A DNA stretch of 64,000 nt, from contig NZ_CAJHBO010000015.1 of the NCBI RefSeq assembly GCF_904846645.1, forward strand, positions 1 through 64,000, read 5' to 3'. Position numbers and translations under genes: made by a program. How positions within the stretch are numbered: the first letter of the stretch is position 1; the number at the start of each line of letters is the position of its first letter. Positions 17,798-26,376 of this stretch are shown piece by piece. Origin of the DNA: Psychrobacter sp. Pi2-1 (lineage in GTDB: Bacteria; Pseudomonadota; Gammaproteobacteria; Pseudomonadales; Moraxellaceae). The notes under the pieces were generated by a model that searched no databases, was not told where the DNA came from, and was given only the letters and a program-made list of their open reading frames with translations.

Positions 17798-18526
17798 ATG
17801 AAACAAGCTTTATTAATTTTGTCAGTATTGGGAATGGGTATCGCACAGACGAGTGGTGCTGCCGAAATAACCTTTCAACCAAATAATACCTTGAGTCATA
17901 CCATCACAAATATTTCTACTTCTGCGAACTATGGTTCTAGTCGCAACATCTATAGCACTAACAGTGGTGCACATGTATATAGCAACGATGAGATCAGTCA
18001 AGCAATTGACAATCTAAGCGCTCATGCTAAGCAAAAAGAATATCAACTGGCTTCACTGACCAGTCGTTTGTCTTACGAGCAGCGTCAGCAGCAAGCCAGC
18101 CGTGTACCTGACCGCAACTCTGCTCCTGCTATTGCAGCAGCAAATGCCTCTCGTGTCGCTCTATCTAGAAGCTCTGGCTACTGTGCTCGCTATGTGCGTA
18201 AGGCATTACAGTCAGCAGGTTATGAGTTTACGCCTAACCCTTCAGCTTATCAGTACGCCTCTCGTGGCACGCTAGCCCAAGCCGGCTTTACCAAGATCAG
18301 TAACGACATGGCACCACAAGTTGGTGATGTCGTTGTCTATAACCGCACGTCAAGCCGTCCACATGGTCATATTCAGATTTTTGATGGCAATGACTGGGTA
18401 TCTGACTTCCGTCAAAACAGCATTAGCCCTTATAGCGGTACATACAGCTATACGACATGGCGTGATTCGCAGTATGTTGATGATGCATCAGATCGTGGTA
18501 TCTACCTTGCGATGGCTGACAAATAA
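17798..18526 (+). CDS. Secreted CHAP-like amidase/peptidase
   Basis: A 242-residue exported protein. The N-terminus (MKQALLILSVLGMGIAQTSG) is a signal peptide with probable cleavage near residue 23. A Ser/Asn/Tyr-rich segment and a helical Gln-rich stretch follow. A CHAP-like domain comes next, with Cys129 in SGYCARYVRKALQSAGYEF and His189/His191 in RPHGHIQIFDG, then DWVSDF. The Cys-His pair and spacing fit peptidoglycan amidases or endopeptidases. I chose the ATG at 17798 because it starts the signal peptide; an earlier in-frame start is possible. A strong terminator follows. The target bond is not deducible. Confidence 0.75.
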   Translation: MKQALLILSVLGMGIAQTSGAAEITFQPNNTLSHTITNISTSANYGSSRNIYSTNSGAHVYSNDEISQAIDNLSAHAKQKEYQLASLTSRLSYEQRQQQASRVPDRNSAPAIAAANASRVALSRSSGYCARYVRKALQSAGYEFTPNPSAYQYASRGTLAQAGFTKISNDMAPQVGDVVVYNRTSSRPHGHIQIFDGNDWVSDFRQNSISPYSGTYSYTTWRDSQYVDDASDRGIYLAMADK

Positions 18527-18580
18527 ACATCGGTTAAATGAAGTAAGCATCAGTTAAATAAGACTAAAGTTTTCTCCAAA

Positions 18581-18618
18581 CTCAGTAATGCTCTTTATGA
18601 CATTACTGGGTTTTTTTT
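18581..18618 (+). terminator. Intrinsic terminator after the CHAP-like gene
   Basis: CTCAGTAATG (18581-18590) pairs over 10 bp with CATTACTGGG (18601-18610), including one T-G pair, followed by eight T. Confidence 0.88.
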
Positions 18619-18681
18619 GTGCTTTAAATAATTATATCTAAGAATAGCTGTATTTAAATGAGTACAGCTCATACAACCAAA

Positions 18682-19455
18682 TCAAAGCTCAAACTTTGGC
18701 CAATAGTCGCGATTGTGAAAATCAGGCGGGGATGCATGGCCCGAGGCAAAATATAAGTCAGTTTTGCCAAACCATAAGATGACACAAGGATGTATTTGTT
18801 CAATCTTCATGTTTGCAATAGCGTATTGTTGATTCGGTAGCTGCGTTATAGGTAGGCTAAAGCTGCGCTCATAATGAGCAGGTGTCTGCACTACCGTTGA
18901 AGTGCTAGATAGTAGGCTTGCTACTGATAAGGCTGTCAAATCCTTATGGTTGTTCCAACCAACAGATGCGCGTGTGGTTCCATCAGTTTCATACAACGGT
19001 ACTGGCGGTAGTGCCGCAGGGTTACGATAGCTCTCAAATTGATAAAGTGCATAACGACCATCAGGACTCGCATTAATCTCTATATAAGCAGTTGTTTGCT
19101 GAAGTGGTATCTTGTGAGGTTCTGGATGGTGAATTGCTACGATATCTTCGTCATCATTCTTACAGCCTGCAATCTTGCTGCCAGCAATAAAACATTCAAG
19201 GCACGTCTCTTCCCATAGGTAATCAGTGAAATTTACTTGAGTTTGTTGCCATGTTCGCCAATTGAGTTGGTTTGCTAGAATTTGGCTAGGCAGAGTCACT
19301 TGATAGGTCAGCATTAATTGCAAAGCTGGCTGTTGGATGATCTCTGTACTTACTTCGATAGAGATATTCTCAAGATCTTCTATAGACACGCCTAATTGCT
19401 GAGCGTCTTTCGCTATCGTCTCGGTGGCTATAGAGAGGTTAAAAGATTGGTTCAT
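18682..19455 (-). CDS. DOMON-like domain protein
   Basis: A 257-residue protein of the bacterial DOMON-like family, which folds like heme- or sugar-binding DOMON domains. Recognisable points are LWEETCLECFIAG in the first third, YIEINASPDGRYALYQFESYR in the middle, and the C-terminal LYFASGHASPPDFHNRDYW. These blocks recur in the family. No signal peptide is seen. I chose the ATG at 19455 (MNQSFNLSI) over one 45 bases upstream because the extra residues are unlike the family. The cellular role is unknown; ligand binding is an inference from the fold. Confidence 0.65.
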   Translation of the reverse strand: MNQSFNLSIATETIAKDAQQLGVSIEDLENISIEVSTEIIQQPALQLMLTYQVTLPSQILANQLNWRTWQQTQVNFTDYLWEETCLECFIAGSKIAGCKNDDEDIVAIHHPEPHKIPLQQTTAYIEINASPDGRYALYQFESYRNPAALPPVPLYETDGTTRASVGWNNHKDLTALSVASLLSSTSTVVQTPAHYERSFSLPITQLPNQQYAIANMKIEQIHPCVILWFGKTDLYFASGHASPPDFHNRDYWPKFEL

Positions 19456-19583
19456 TATAAGTACATCTCGATGGTAATAATAAAGAGGTGATAGTGACAA
19501 GAGAAATCATACTGGCTAAGAGCACTAATACTAAAGGACACTAAGACTATACGGTAAGTATAACCGAGACTATCAGAAAACAT

Positions 19584-19611
19584 AAAAGCCGCGAGCAAGA
19601 AGCGTCGCGGC
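19584..19611 (-). terminator. Intrinsic terminator after yhbY
   Basis: On the minus strand GCCGCGA pairs with TCGCGGC around a 10-base loop and is followed by TTTT. It lies 80 bases past the yhbY stop. Confidence 0.7.
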
Positions 19612-19690
19612 CTTTGTATTTGATTATCGTTTAGCTATGATATAAGTGAACATAAAACCCAGTCGCTTAATACCAGTCTATCATGACATA

Positions 19691-20002
19691 TTACTGTGCG
19701 TGACGTGCTAGGTTAGACAGTTTTGGGTTAGCATTTGGGTTTTTGCGTAGTAATAATGCCATACGACCAATAGAGTGAACCAAAGACGCATTAGCCGCTT
19801 TAGCAAGTTCAGCGCCAACGATGTCACGCTCTTCTTTCGTGCCAGCAGGCAATTTCACTTTGATAAGCTCATGATCTGTTAGCGCGCGATCGATTTCTTC
19901 AGTAATGGTTGGAGTAATACCCTTGTTGCCGATCATAACGATAGGCTTTAGCTCGTGACCGATGCCCTTTAGACGTTTGATGGTAGCGTTATCGAGTTGC
20001 AT
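19691..20002 (-). CDS. yhbY: YhbY-family (CRM domain) ribosome-associated RNA-binding protein
   Basis: A 103-residue single CRM-domain protein that binds pre-50S particles in E. coli. The family blocks are LKGIGHELKPIVMIGNKGIT and the C-terminal SIGRMALLLRKNPNAN. I chose the ATG at 20002, which has TTAGGA 7 bases upstream and matches YhbY N-termini. It is divergent from rlmE, as in E. coli where yhbY, rlmE and ftsH are neighbours. Both products act on the large ribosomal subunit, so the 334-base divergent region may coordinate them. Confidence 0.92.
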   Translation of the reverse strand: MQLDNATIKRLKGIGHELKPIVMIGNKGITPTITEEIDRALTDHELIKVKLPAGTKEERDIVGAELAKAANASLVHSIGRMALLLRKNPNANPKLSNLARHAQ

Positions 20003-20336
20003 AGAATTCCTAAGTGTTGGTAAAAATAAAAATGGTATTGTCAAAAACAGTTATTGATCATTATAGATAATCTGTGACCATCTTGCATAAGATCAGCAGG
20101 ATTTTGCACGATTTTACGTGACGAAAATGTTAAACTGAGTATTTGGTACATTATAAACGCTACTGCCTTATAAAACAGTTATTTAACCAATAGAATTTGG
20201 TCAGTTTGCAACCAACCATGAATAAAAAATTTGATTAACACCGTATTTAGAATAATCCGCAACGGATTAATATCAGTTTGTAAGTGATAGAGCAATTAAA
20301 GCAGCTAGATTTAGTAAAGCAATAGGAGCAGGTATT

Positions 20337-20969
20337 TTGGCCACGCGTATCGAAAACAAAAAACTATCAAAGAGCAGCAGTGCTTGGATGAAAGAACATA
20401 TTGACGATCATTATGTGCAAAAAGCTCAGAAAGATGGCTACCGTGCCCGTGCCGCTTATAAATTATTAGAGATTAACGAAAAAACCAACCTGATTAAAAA
20501 AGGCATGACGGTTGTAGACTTGGGTAGTGCCCCTGGCAGTTGGTCTCAAGTAGCGGGACAATTGGTCGGTGATAATGGTATCTTGATTGCCTCTGATATT
20601 CTGGCGATGGATGCTTTGCCTGATGTTACCTTTATTCAGGGTGATTTTCGTGAAGCTGAAGTGTTCGACGCCATTATGGCAGAAGTAGGCGACAGACAAG
20701 TCGACGTGGTATTGTCTGATATGGCACCCAATACGGCGGGAAATAGCGCTATCGATCAGCCGCGTATGATGTACTTATGCGAGCTGGCAGTGGACTTCGC
20801 GCTTGCAACCTTACCAGAAGGTGGCGCACTTATTATGAAAGTGTTTCAAGGTGAAGGCACACAAGAATTACGCAAGCAGATGCAGCAGGATTTTAGTAAG
20901 ATTCGTAGTATAAAGCCAGGTGCGTCACGACCACGCTCAAAAGAGATGTTTTGGATAGCGATTAAATAG
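20337..20969 (+). CDS. rlmE: 23S rRNA (uridine2552-2-O)-methyltransferase
   Basis: RlmE (RrmJ/FtsJ) methylates the ribose of U2552 in the 50S A-site loop. The 210-residue protein has the SAM loop VVDLGSAPGSWSQV and the K-D-K-E tetrad elements, including YKLLEINEK, LSDMAPNTAG and IMKVFQGEG. The N-terminal GYRARAAYKL is a family marker. The start is a TTG at 20337, supported by AGGAG 8 bases upstream and by the family N-terminus, since no suitable ATG exists. It is a heat-shock gene with ftsH in E. coli, but here 401 bases separate them. Confidence 0.96.
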   Translation: MATRIENKKLSKSSSAWMKEHIDDHYVQKAQKDGYRARAAYKLLEINEKTNLIKKGMTVVDLGSAPGSWSQVAGQLVGDNGILIASDILAMDALPDVTFIQGDFREAEVFDAIMAEVGDRQVDVVLSDMAPNTAGNSAIDQPRMMYLCELAVDFALATLPEGGALIMKVFQGEGTQELRKQMQQDFSKIRSIKPGASRPRSKEMFWIAIK

Positions 20970-21370
20970 TTTTAACATCAATGAGTTGCTGCTATTGTAA
21001 GCGAGATAATGAATCACCATAAACTATTATTATCATAGTGTGAAAATCGCTACAATCGTTAACTGAATAATCGTGCAACCTGCTTGAATTATACGGGTTA
21101 GCACCACATATCATGGTATATTACCTTTGTTTTTAGCATATGTTTTAGGCAAAGTCGTCTGATAATAAGCGTTTTACAAGCTCAATGATCGTATATCTAT
21201 GTTTATCTCATACTGATTATTTATAAAAACAATTTTTATGCTACCTATAAATCATATAAGTTTAATTTAGCAGCTTTTTATTATCGGGATATTCGTTAAA
21301 AATGAGCAATACGTTTATAGATGTCACGTGTTTAATAAACACACCAATAAGTAAGGGATGGGAATAACTA
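20970..21370 (+). other. Intergenic region between rlmE and ftsH
   Basis: A 401-base AT-rich gap with no credible open frame. It contains a heat-shock promoter-like site at 21083-21111, leaving an ftsH leader of about 250 bases. In E. coli the two genes are about 100 bases apart and co-transcribed, so separate promoters are likely here. Confidence 0.55.
21083..21111 (+). promoter_or_regulatory. Candidate sigma-32 promoter upstream of ftsH
   Basis: CTTGAA (21083-21088) and CCACATAT (21104-21111) are 15 bases apart. This resembles the heat-shock consensus CTTGAA and CCCCATNT with one mismatch in the -10 part. FtsH degrades sigma-32 in E. coli and is itself under sigma-32, so the placement makes sense. 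Confidence 0.4.
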
Positions 21371-23266
21371 GTGAGCGACATGGTAAAAAATACCTTATTG
21401 TGGCTGGTGGTAATCGGCGTTTTGGTGCTGGTGTTTAGCGGCTTTGATCAATCTTCTGAGCCGGATAACCTTAACTACTCTGAGTTTGTGACCGCAGTGT
21501 CAGAAAACCAAGTAGCCAGTGTCGAGATCGACGGCGAACAGATCACCGGCGAAAAGAAAAATGGTTCATCTTTTGAGACCATTAGACCAGCTGTGTCAGA
21601 TGACCAGCTCATGCCAATGCTACGTGAGAACCAAGTCGAAGTTCAAGGAACGGCACCAAAGCGCCAAAGCGTACTAATGCAACTACTGATAGCCAGCTTC
21701 CCAATTCTATTGATTATTGGTCTGTTCTTATTCTTTATGCGTAATATGCAGGGCGGCGCTGGCGGTAAAGGCGGCGGCCCAATGAGCTTTGGTAAATCGA
21801 AAGCGAAGATGCTGACCGAAGATCAAATCAACGTTAACTTCGAAGATGTGGCTGGTTGTGAAGAAGCCAAAGAAGAAGTCGTTGAAGTGGTTGAGTTCTT
21901 ACGTGATCCAGACAAATTTACCAAGTTGGGTGCAACGATTCCTCGTGGTATCTTGATGGTAGGTCCTCCAGGTACAGGTAAAACGTTGTTAGCAAGAGCT
22001 ATTGCTGGTGAAGCTAAAGTGCCGTTCTTCTCAATTTCAGGTTCTGATTTTGTTGAGATGTTCGTCGGTGTTGGTGCATCACGTGTCCGTGATATGTTTG
22101 AACAGGCGAAGAAAAGCGCTCCTTGTATCATCTTTATTGATGAGATTGATGCAGTCGGTCGTCATCGTGGCTCTGGTATGGGCGGCGGTAACGATGAGCG
22201 CGAGCAGACATTGAACCAATTATTGGTTGAGATGGATGGTTTTGAAGGCAATGAAGGCGTTATCGTTATTGCCGCAACTAACCGTGCTGATGTGCTTGAT
22301 AAAGCATTATTGCGTCCAGGTCGTTTTGACCGTCAGGTGCAAGTAGGCTTGCCGGATATCAAAGGCCGTGAACAAATCCTAAAAGTCCATTTGAAAAAGC
22401 TGCCAAACACGATAAGTGTAGATGCCAGTTCTCTTGCTCGTGGTACTCCTGGGTTCAGTGGTGCACAGCTTGCCAACCTTGTAAACGAAGCTGCATTGTT
22501 TGCCGCGCGTCGTAACAAGACCAGCGTCGATATGAATGACTTTGAAGATGCGAAAGACAAGCTATATATGGGTCCTGAACGCAAATCCATGGTAATCCGC
22601 GAAGAAGAGCGCCGTGCAACTGCGTATCATGAAGCGGGTCATGCGTTGGTAGCTGAGCTATTGCCAGGTACAGATCCGGTGCATAAGGTCACTATTATGC
22701 CGCGTGGCTTTGCCCTTGGTGTGACTTGGCAGTTACCTGAGCATGATCAGACCAGTATGTATAAGTCGAAAATGCTGAGCGACATTGCTATTTTGTTCGG
22801 TGGTCGTATTGCTGAAGAAGTGTTTATTAATCAAATGTCGACGGGTGCTTCGAACGACTTTGAACGTGCTACTAAAATGGCACGTGCGATGGTCACGAAG
22901 TACGGTATGTCTGATGCACTTGGTATCATGGTGTACGAAGATGACGACAATTCACAAGGATATTTCGGCGGTGGTGGACGTACGATTTCAGAAGCCACGC
23001 AGCAGAAGGTCGATGAAGAAGTGCGTCGTATGCTAGAAGAGCAGTATGATATCGCTCGTGAATTGATTGAAGCCAACCAAGAAAAAATGCATGCGATGGT
23101 TGATGCACTCATGAACTGGGAAACTATTGATCGTGACCAACTGCAAGATATCCTAGCAGGTGAAGAACCACGTCCACCAAGAGTTTACCAGCATAACGAA
23201 TTAAAATTGTCGAAAAATGATGTTAAAACAACTGGTGCTACTCCGCCGCCATTACCAGCGATGTAA
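21371..23266 (+). CDS. ftsH: ATP-dependent zinc metalloprotease FtsH
   Basis: A membrane-bound AAA+ protease of 631 residues that removes damaged membrane proteins and regulators such as LpxC. There are two membrane spans (residues about 8-24 and 98-118) around a small periplasmic domain. The AAA module follows with Walker [14 protein letters not shown] and Walker [12 protein letters not shown], then the SRH region. The zinc site is [14 protein letters not shown]. The start is a GTG at 21371 with AAGGGATGGGA upstream; an in-frame ATG 9 bases later is possible. A terminator follows. folP lies next, as in E. coli. Confidence 0.98.
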   Translation: MSDMVKNTLLWLVVIGVLVLVFSGFDQSSEPDNLNYSEFVTAVSENQVASVEIDGEQITGEKKNGSSFETIRPAVSDDQLMPMLRENQVEVQGTAPKRQSVLMQLLIASFPILLIIGLFLFFMRNMQGGAGGKGGGPMSFGKSKAKMLTEDQINVNFEDVAGCEEAKEEVVEVVEFLRDPDKFTKLGATIPRGILMVGPPGTGKTLLARAIAGEAKVPFFSISGSDFVEMFVGVGASRVRDMFEQAKKSAPCIIFIDEIDAVGRHRGSGMGGGNDEREQTLNQLLVEMDGFEGNEGVIVIAATNRADVLDKALLRPGRFDRQVQVGLPDIKGREQILKVHLKKLPNTISVDASSLARGTPGFSGAQLANLVNEAALFAARRNKTSVDMNDFEDAKDKLYMGPERKSMVIREEERRATAYHEAGHALVAELLPGTDPVHKVTIMPRGFALGVTWQLPEHDQTSMYKSKMLSDIAILFGGRIAEEVFINQMSTGASNDFERATKMARAMVTKYGMSDALGIMVYEDDDNSQGYFGGGGRTISEATQQKVDEEVRRMLEEQYDIARELIEANQEKMHAMVDALMNWETIDRDQLQDILAGEEPRPPRVYQHNELKLSKNDVKTTGATPPPLPAM

Positions 23267-23289
23267 GTGCTAGTGTATCCATATTTGAT

Positions 23290-23320
23290 AAAAAGCCCTT
23301 TATGATAGAGGGCTTTTTTT
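23290..23320 (+). terminator. Intrinsic terminator after ftsH
   Basis: GCCCT (23295-23299) pairs with AGGGC (23309-23313), extended by flanking A and T runs, with seven T at the end. Confidence 0.85.
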
Positions 23321-23431
23321 ATTGTCATCAATTTATGAAGGGTTTAGAACCCTATAAGATTTACTGGTATCATAAGCGTAGATAACAATAACTAAAGCTG
23401 CATTATAAACTTTACTTGTGATGGATTATTC

Positions 23432-24325
23432 ATGTCATTATTCCAACCTTTATCCAACTACCAAGTATCTAGCCGTGATAAAACCTTAGATTTGTCGCAG
23501 CCGCATATCATGGGTATCTTGAACGTAACGCCAGATTCATTTTCAGACGGTGGACAGTTTAACGCAGTAGATAAAGCTGTCGCTCATTGTCAGCAGATGA
23601 TAAATGAAGGCGCTACTATTATTGATATCGGTGGTGAATCTACTCGTCCAAATGCGCAAGCTGTGACAACTGATGAGGAGATGCAAAGAGTTGTGCCGGT
23701 GGTTCGAGCCATTCGTCAGCATTGTGGTGATGCTATTTGGTTATCGATTGATACTAGCAGTCCTGAAGTCATGCAGGCAGCATTTAATGAAGGTGCTGAC
23801 ATTTGGAACGATGTACGAGCACTGAAACGTACGGGTGCGGCAGAGCTGGCGGCTAAGCTTAATATACCTGTTATGCTAATGCATATGCGCGGTGAGCCAA
23901 CGACAATGAATAATTTGGCGCAATATGACGATGTGATCGATGAAGTGCGTACAGAGCTGATTGACCGTATTAACGAAGTAGTTAGCATCGGCGTCAAACG
24001 AAGCAATATTATTATCGACCCAGGTTTTGGTTTTGCTAAGAACTATGAGCATCACTGCGCATTATTAAGCCAGCTGAGTAGCTTGAAAACATTAGGGCTG
24101 CCGATAATGTTTGGCATTTCTCGCAAGCGTTTTTTAGCAGAAATATTGACCAAAAGTGGGGTGCAATTCGTAAGTACGACGCAAGCGGTAGAGCGTGATT
24201 CGGCAGGAACCGCAGCGGGGCTATTGGCCTTACAGCAAGGCGCAAGTATCATTCGTACACATAATGTAGCGATGATGCAGCAAGCAGTGGCCTTATGGAG
24301 TCAACTGTCAGCATATCGTTGTTAA
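23432..24325 (+). CDS. folP: Dihydropteroate synthase
   Basis: FolP condenses 6-hydroxymethyl-dihydropterin pyrophosphate with p-aminobenzoate in folate synthesis and is the sulfonamide target. The protein is 297 residues long. The two DHPS signatures are present: IMGILNVTPDSFSDGG near residues 26-41 and IIDIGGESTRPNA near 68-80. VMLMHMRGEP, DPGFGFAKNYEHH and FGISRKRFL complete the TIM-barrel active site. It follows ftsH, the common gammaproteobacterial order, but glmM is not next to it here. A terminator before the gene suggests its own promoter. Confidence 0.97.
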   Translation: MSLFQPLSNYQVSSRDKTLDLSQPHIMGILNVTPDSFSDGGQFNAVDKAVAHCQQMINEGATIIDIGGESTRPNAQAVTTDEEMQRVVPVVRAIRQHCGDAIWLSIDTSSPEVMQAAFNEGADIWNDVRALKRTGAAELAAKLNIPVMLMHMRGEPTTMNNLAQYDDVIDEVRTELIDRINEVVSIGVKRSNIIIDPGFGFAKNYEHHCALLSQLSSLKTLGLPIMFGISRKRFLAEILTKSGVQFVSTTQAVERDSAGTAAGLLALQQGASIIRTHNVAMMQQAVALWSQLSAYRC

Positions 24326-24451
24326 ACTCATTCTACATGTCCGAATGCATAGTGAGATTTCAAGACTATAAATATTCTATACGCTATGCTTAACATCTAT
24401 TTTTAAACTATCTAAACCCACAAAGCTATCTCAATTAATAAGAGTAAACCT

Positions 24452-24733
24452 ATGACAAGTACCACTCAGCCAGAACCAACCAACGAACAGCGCCGTATCA
24501 TTTATCAAGCTCGCCGCGGATTAAAAGAATTGGATTTTTATATTGATCCTTATGTTAAAGAGCTATATCTGACAGCCGATGCTACTGAACAAGCAACATT
24601 TGCAGAAATGCTCACTCATGAAGACCCAGACTTGCTTGATTACTTTACCAATCAAAATCGTCCAGAAGAGGACGATATCTGGGCGTTGGTCAATAAGATA
24701 AAAACATGGCGCCACACCAAAGACTTGGTTTAG
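24452..24733 (+). CDS. sdhE: FAD assembly factor SdhE (YgfY/SDHAF2)
   Basis: SdhE promotes covalent attachment of FAD to the SdhA subunit of succinate dehydrogenase. The 93-residue protein has the family motif RGxxE as ARRGLKELDFYI near residue 26, followed by the acidic helix block EMLTHEDPDLLDYFTN. AAGAG lies before the ATG. It overlaps the next gene by 28 bases, the same sdhE-ygfX pairing seen in enterobacteria. That pairing supports both calls. Confidence 0.92.
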   Translation: MTSTTQPEPTNEQRRIIYQARRGLKELDFYIDPYVKELYLTADATEQATFAEMLTHEDPDLLDYFTNQNRPEEDDIWALVNKIKTWRHTKDLV

Positions 24734-25248
24734 GTCTTAAGGAACGGGTCAGTACAATATCTAACGTTTCCCATGCATGGTACGCTTATATGACGCCAGT
24801 AACCTCGCTACGTATTGATACAGCTGTCAAGCCTGCCAGTTATTTACGCGCGCTGCTATATGTAGGCTTGACTGGCGTTATGACGATATTGGCATGGTTT
24901 GCATCTTTGACTTTGTGGCAGTATTTACTAATCTTAATAGTCTCGGCAGCAGTCGCAAGCTATCTGATGATATCGAGACCAATTCTATTACATATTAGTC
25001 AGCCATCGCTCAGTCAGCGTATTGATAAAGAATGGCAATTACTGATGCGAACGGGCCGCGGCGATGAGTTATGGCAAGCAGAATTGATCGATATCAATCG
25101 CTATCAGTGGGCAATGAGTGTCGAATTCAATATTGTTGAACCTTATCAAAGAACGTTTTCGACTACTATATTTCGCGATCAAGTAAATCACGAGCAATGG
25201 CGACGGTTAAATATTTTAGCCAATACCATTAAGGGTAATGCTAGATAA
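24706..25248 (+). CDS. YgfX-like inner membrane protein
   Basis: A 180-residue protein with two adjoining membrane segments at about residues 48-66 and 70-88 (ALLYVGLTGVMTILAWFAS, YLLILIVSAAVASYLMI). A soluble C-terminal domain follows, with WQAELIDINRYQW and the end of a YgfX-type fold. Size, topology and the overlap with sdhE match YgfX (also called CptA), reported in E. coli as an inner membrane partner of the SdhE system. The start is unsure: the ATG at 24706 overlaps sdhE, while the ATG at 24790 would give 152 residues, closer to the family. Neither has a strong ribosome site. Confidence 0.65.
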   Translation: MAPHQRLGLGLKERVSTISNVSHAWYAYMTPVTSLRIDTAVKPASYLRALLYVGLTGVMTILAWFASLTLWQYLLILIVSAAVASYLMISRPILLHISQPSLSQRIDKEWQLLMRTGRGDELWQAELIDINRYQWAMSVEFNIVEPYQRTFSTTIFRDQVNHEQWRRLNILANTIKGNAR

Positions 25249-25340
25249 CTGGTTATCTACTGGTCTTAGACTTTGCCTTTTGCGATGAAAAATCTCTACA
25301 CGTCATAACAAAATAGCTATCTTAAAGGACAAAGAGGTTT

Positions 25341-25370
25341 GTTATATTAAAATCTGTTATATTAAAAATA
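25341..25370. repeat. Imperfect 15-bp tandem duplication upstream of the YidB-like gene
   Basis: GTTATATTAAAATCT (25341-25355) and GTTATATTAAAAATA (25356-25370) are adjacent and match at 13 of 15 bases or nearly so. It is one of several such duplications between genes in this window. Confidence 0.75.
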
Positions 25371-25489
25371 GAAAATAAAACTCGTAATTCTGCTGTCCCG
25401 TTATTAAAGAACATATATGCAGATATGAGGTTTCATAAGTTTGAGCAGTATTTTTGTACTAAACAATACGATAAAAAGAGGAATAGATA

Positions 25490-26203
25490 ATGAGCTTATT
25501 AGGGAATTTAGTGAGCCAAATTGCGCGCAGTGCAATGAATCCAGAAGACGCTCAGCGCAATCCAGTTAACCAACGTACTGAAACGCGGCAGACTGGCGGA
25601 CTAGGTGATATTTTAGGTAGTGTATTAGGCGGTGGCAGTCAGGTAGGTGGTTATAGCCCTCAACAAAATAGCCGTCAAGCAGATAATGGTTTTGGCTTAG
25701 ATGACATCATTGGTGGCCTAGCAGGAGCCAGTCAGCGCGGCGGTATGAGTTCAGGTGCTGGCGGACTAGGTGATATTTTAGGTAGTGTACTAGGTGGTCA
25801 GCGAACTAATAGTGGGTTTGGTGGTAAAGGTATGCTCGTTGCCGCATTAATGCCTATGGTACTTAGCTGGATCAAACGTAATGGTGGTTTGAGTGGAGCA
25901 TTGTCTAAGATCACTGGTATGGGCTATGAAGGTCAAGCACGCTCTTGGATGAGTAATAACGAAGCAAACGATAATTTAGATCCAAACGAAATCAACCGCT
26001 TATTTGACGAAAACGAAATTCAGCAAGTGGCCGCTCATACTGGTGCTAATGAAACTGAGGTAAGACAAGGACTCGCCGAGCTGTTGCCTGAAGTAATGAA
26101 TCAGCTAACGCCTAATGGCAATCTGGATAATGAGTCTGAGGCCAATGAAGAGATAGATCAAATTATTAGCCAACTATCTAGCCGTCTTGGTAATTTTAAA
26201 TAA
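25490..26203 (+). CDS. YidB-like protein (DUF937)
   Basis: A 237-residue protein of the DUF937/YidB family, whose function is unknown. The N-terminal half is glycine-rich, with two copies of GLGDILGSVLGG at about residues 38-49 and 93-104, encoded by a perfect 32-bp direct repeat. The middle is hydrophobic (GMLVAALMPMVLSWIKRNGG). The C-terminal 90 residues form an acidic helical domain (EIQQVAAHTGANETEVRQGL and ELLPEVMNQLTPNG) typical of the family. No signal peptide. AGAGG-like upstream sequence supports the ATG. A terminator follows. Confidence 0.75.
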   Translation: MSLLGNLVSQIARSAMNPEDAQRNPVNQRTETRQTGGLGDILGSVLGGGSQVGGYSPQQNSRQADNGFGLDDIIGGLAGASQRGGMSSGAGGLGDILGSVLGGQRTNSGFGGKGMLVAALMPMVLSWIKRNGGLSGALSKITGMGYEGQARSWMSNNEANDNLDPNEINRLFDENEIQQVAAHTGANETEVRQGLAELLPEVMNQLTPNGNLDNESEANEEIDQIISQLSSRLGNFK

Positions 26204-26283
26204 TTTGACAGCTTTGAGTTTGAAAATTTCTAACTGAATTCTTAAAAGTCATGTAGATTAAAATAATTGATAGTATTGATCAA

Positions 26284-26312
26284 AGGGCACGTTATATAAC
26301 GTGCTCTTTTTT
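26284..26312 (+). terminator. Intrinsic terminator after the YidB-like gene
   Basis: GCACGTTATATAACGTGC (26287-26304) is a perfect palindrome flanked by AGG and CTC, followed by TTTTTT. Confidence 0.85.
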
Positions 26313-26376
26313 ATGTCTATCACAAGAGTATGACTGTCGATAAATACCGTTTGGCAGGGACAGCGATAGTAAGCCC

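Noticed and set aside
24706..24733. Frameshift fusing sdhE to the YgfX-like gene
   Set aside because: The 28-base overlap in different frames matches the normal sdhE-ygfX arrangement; both proteins are full length.
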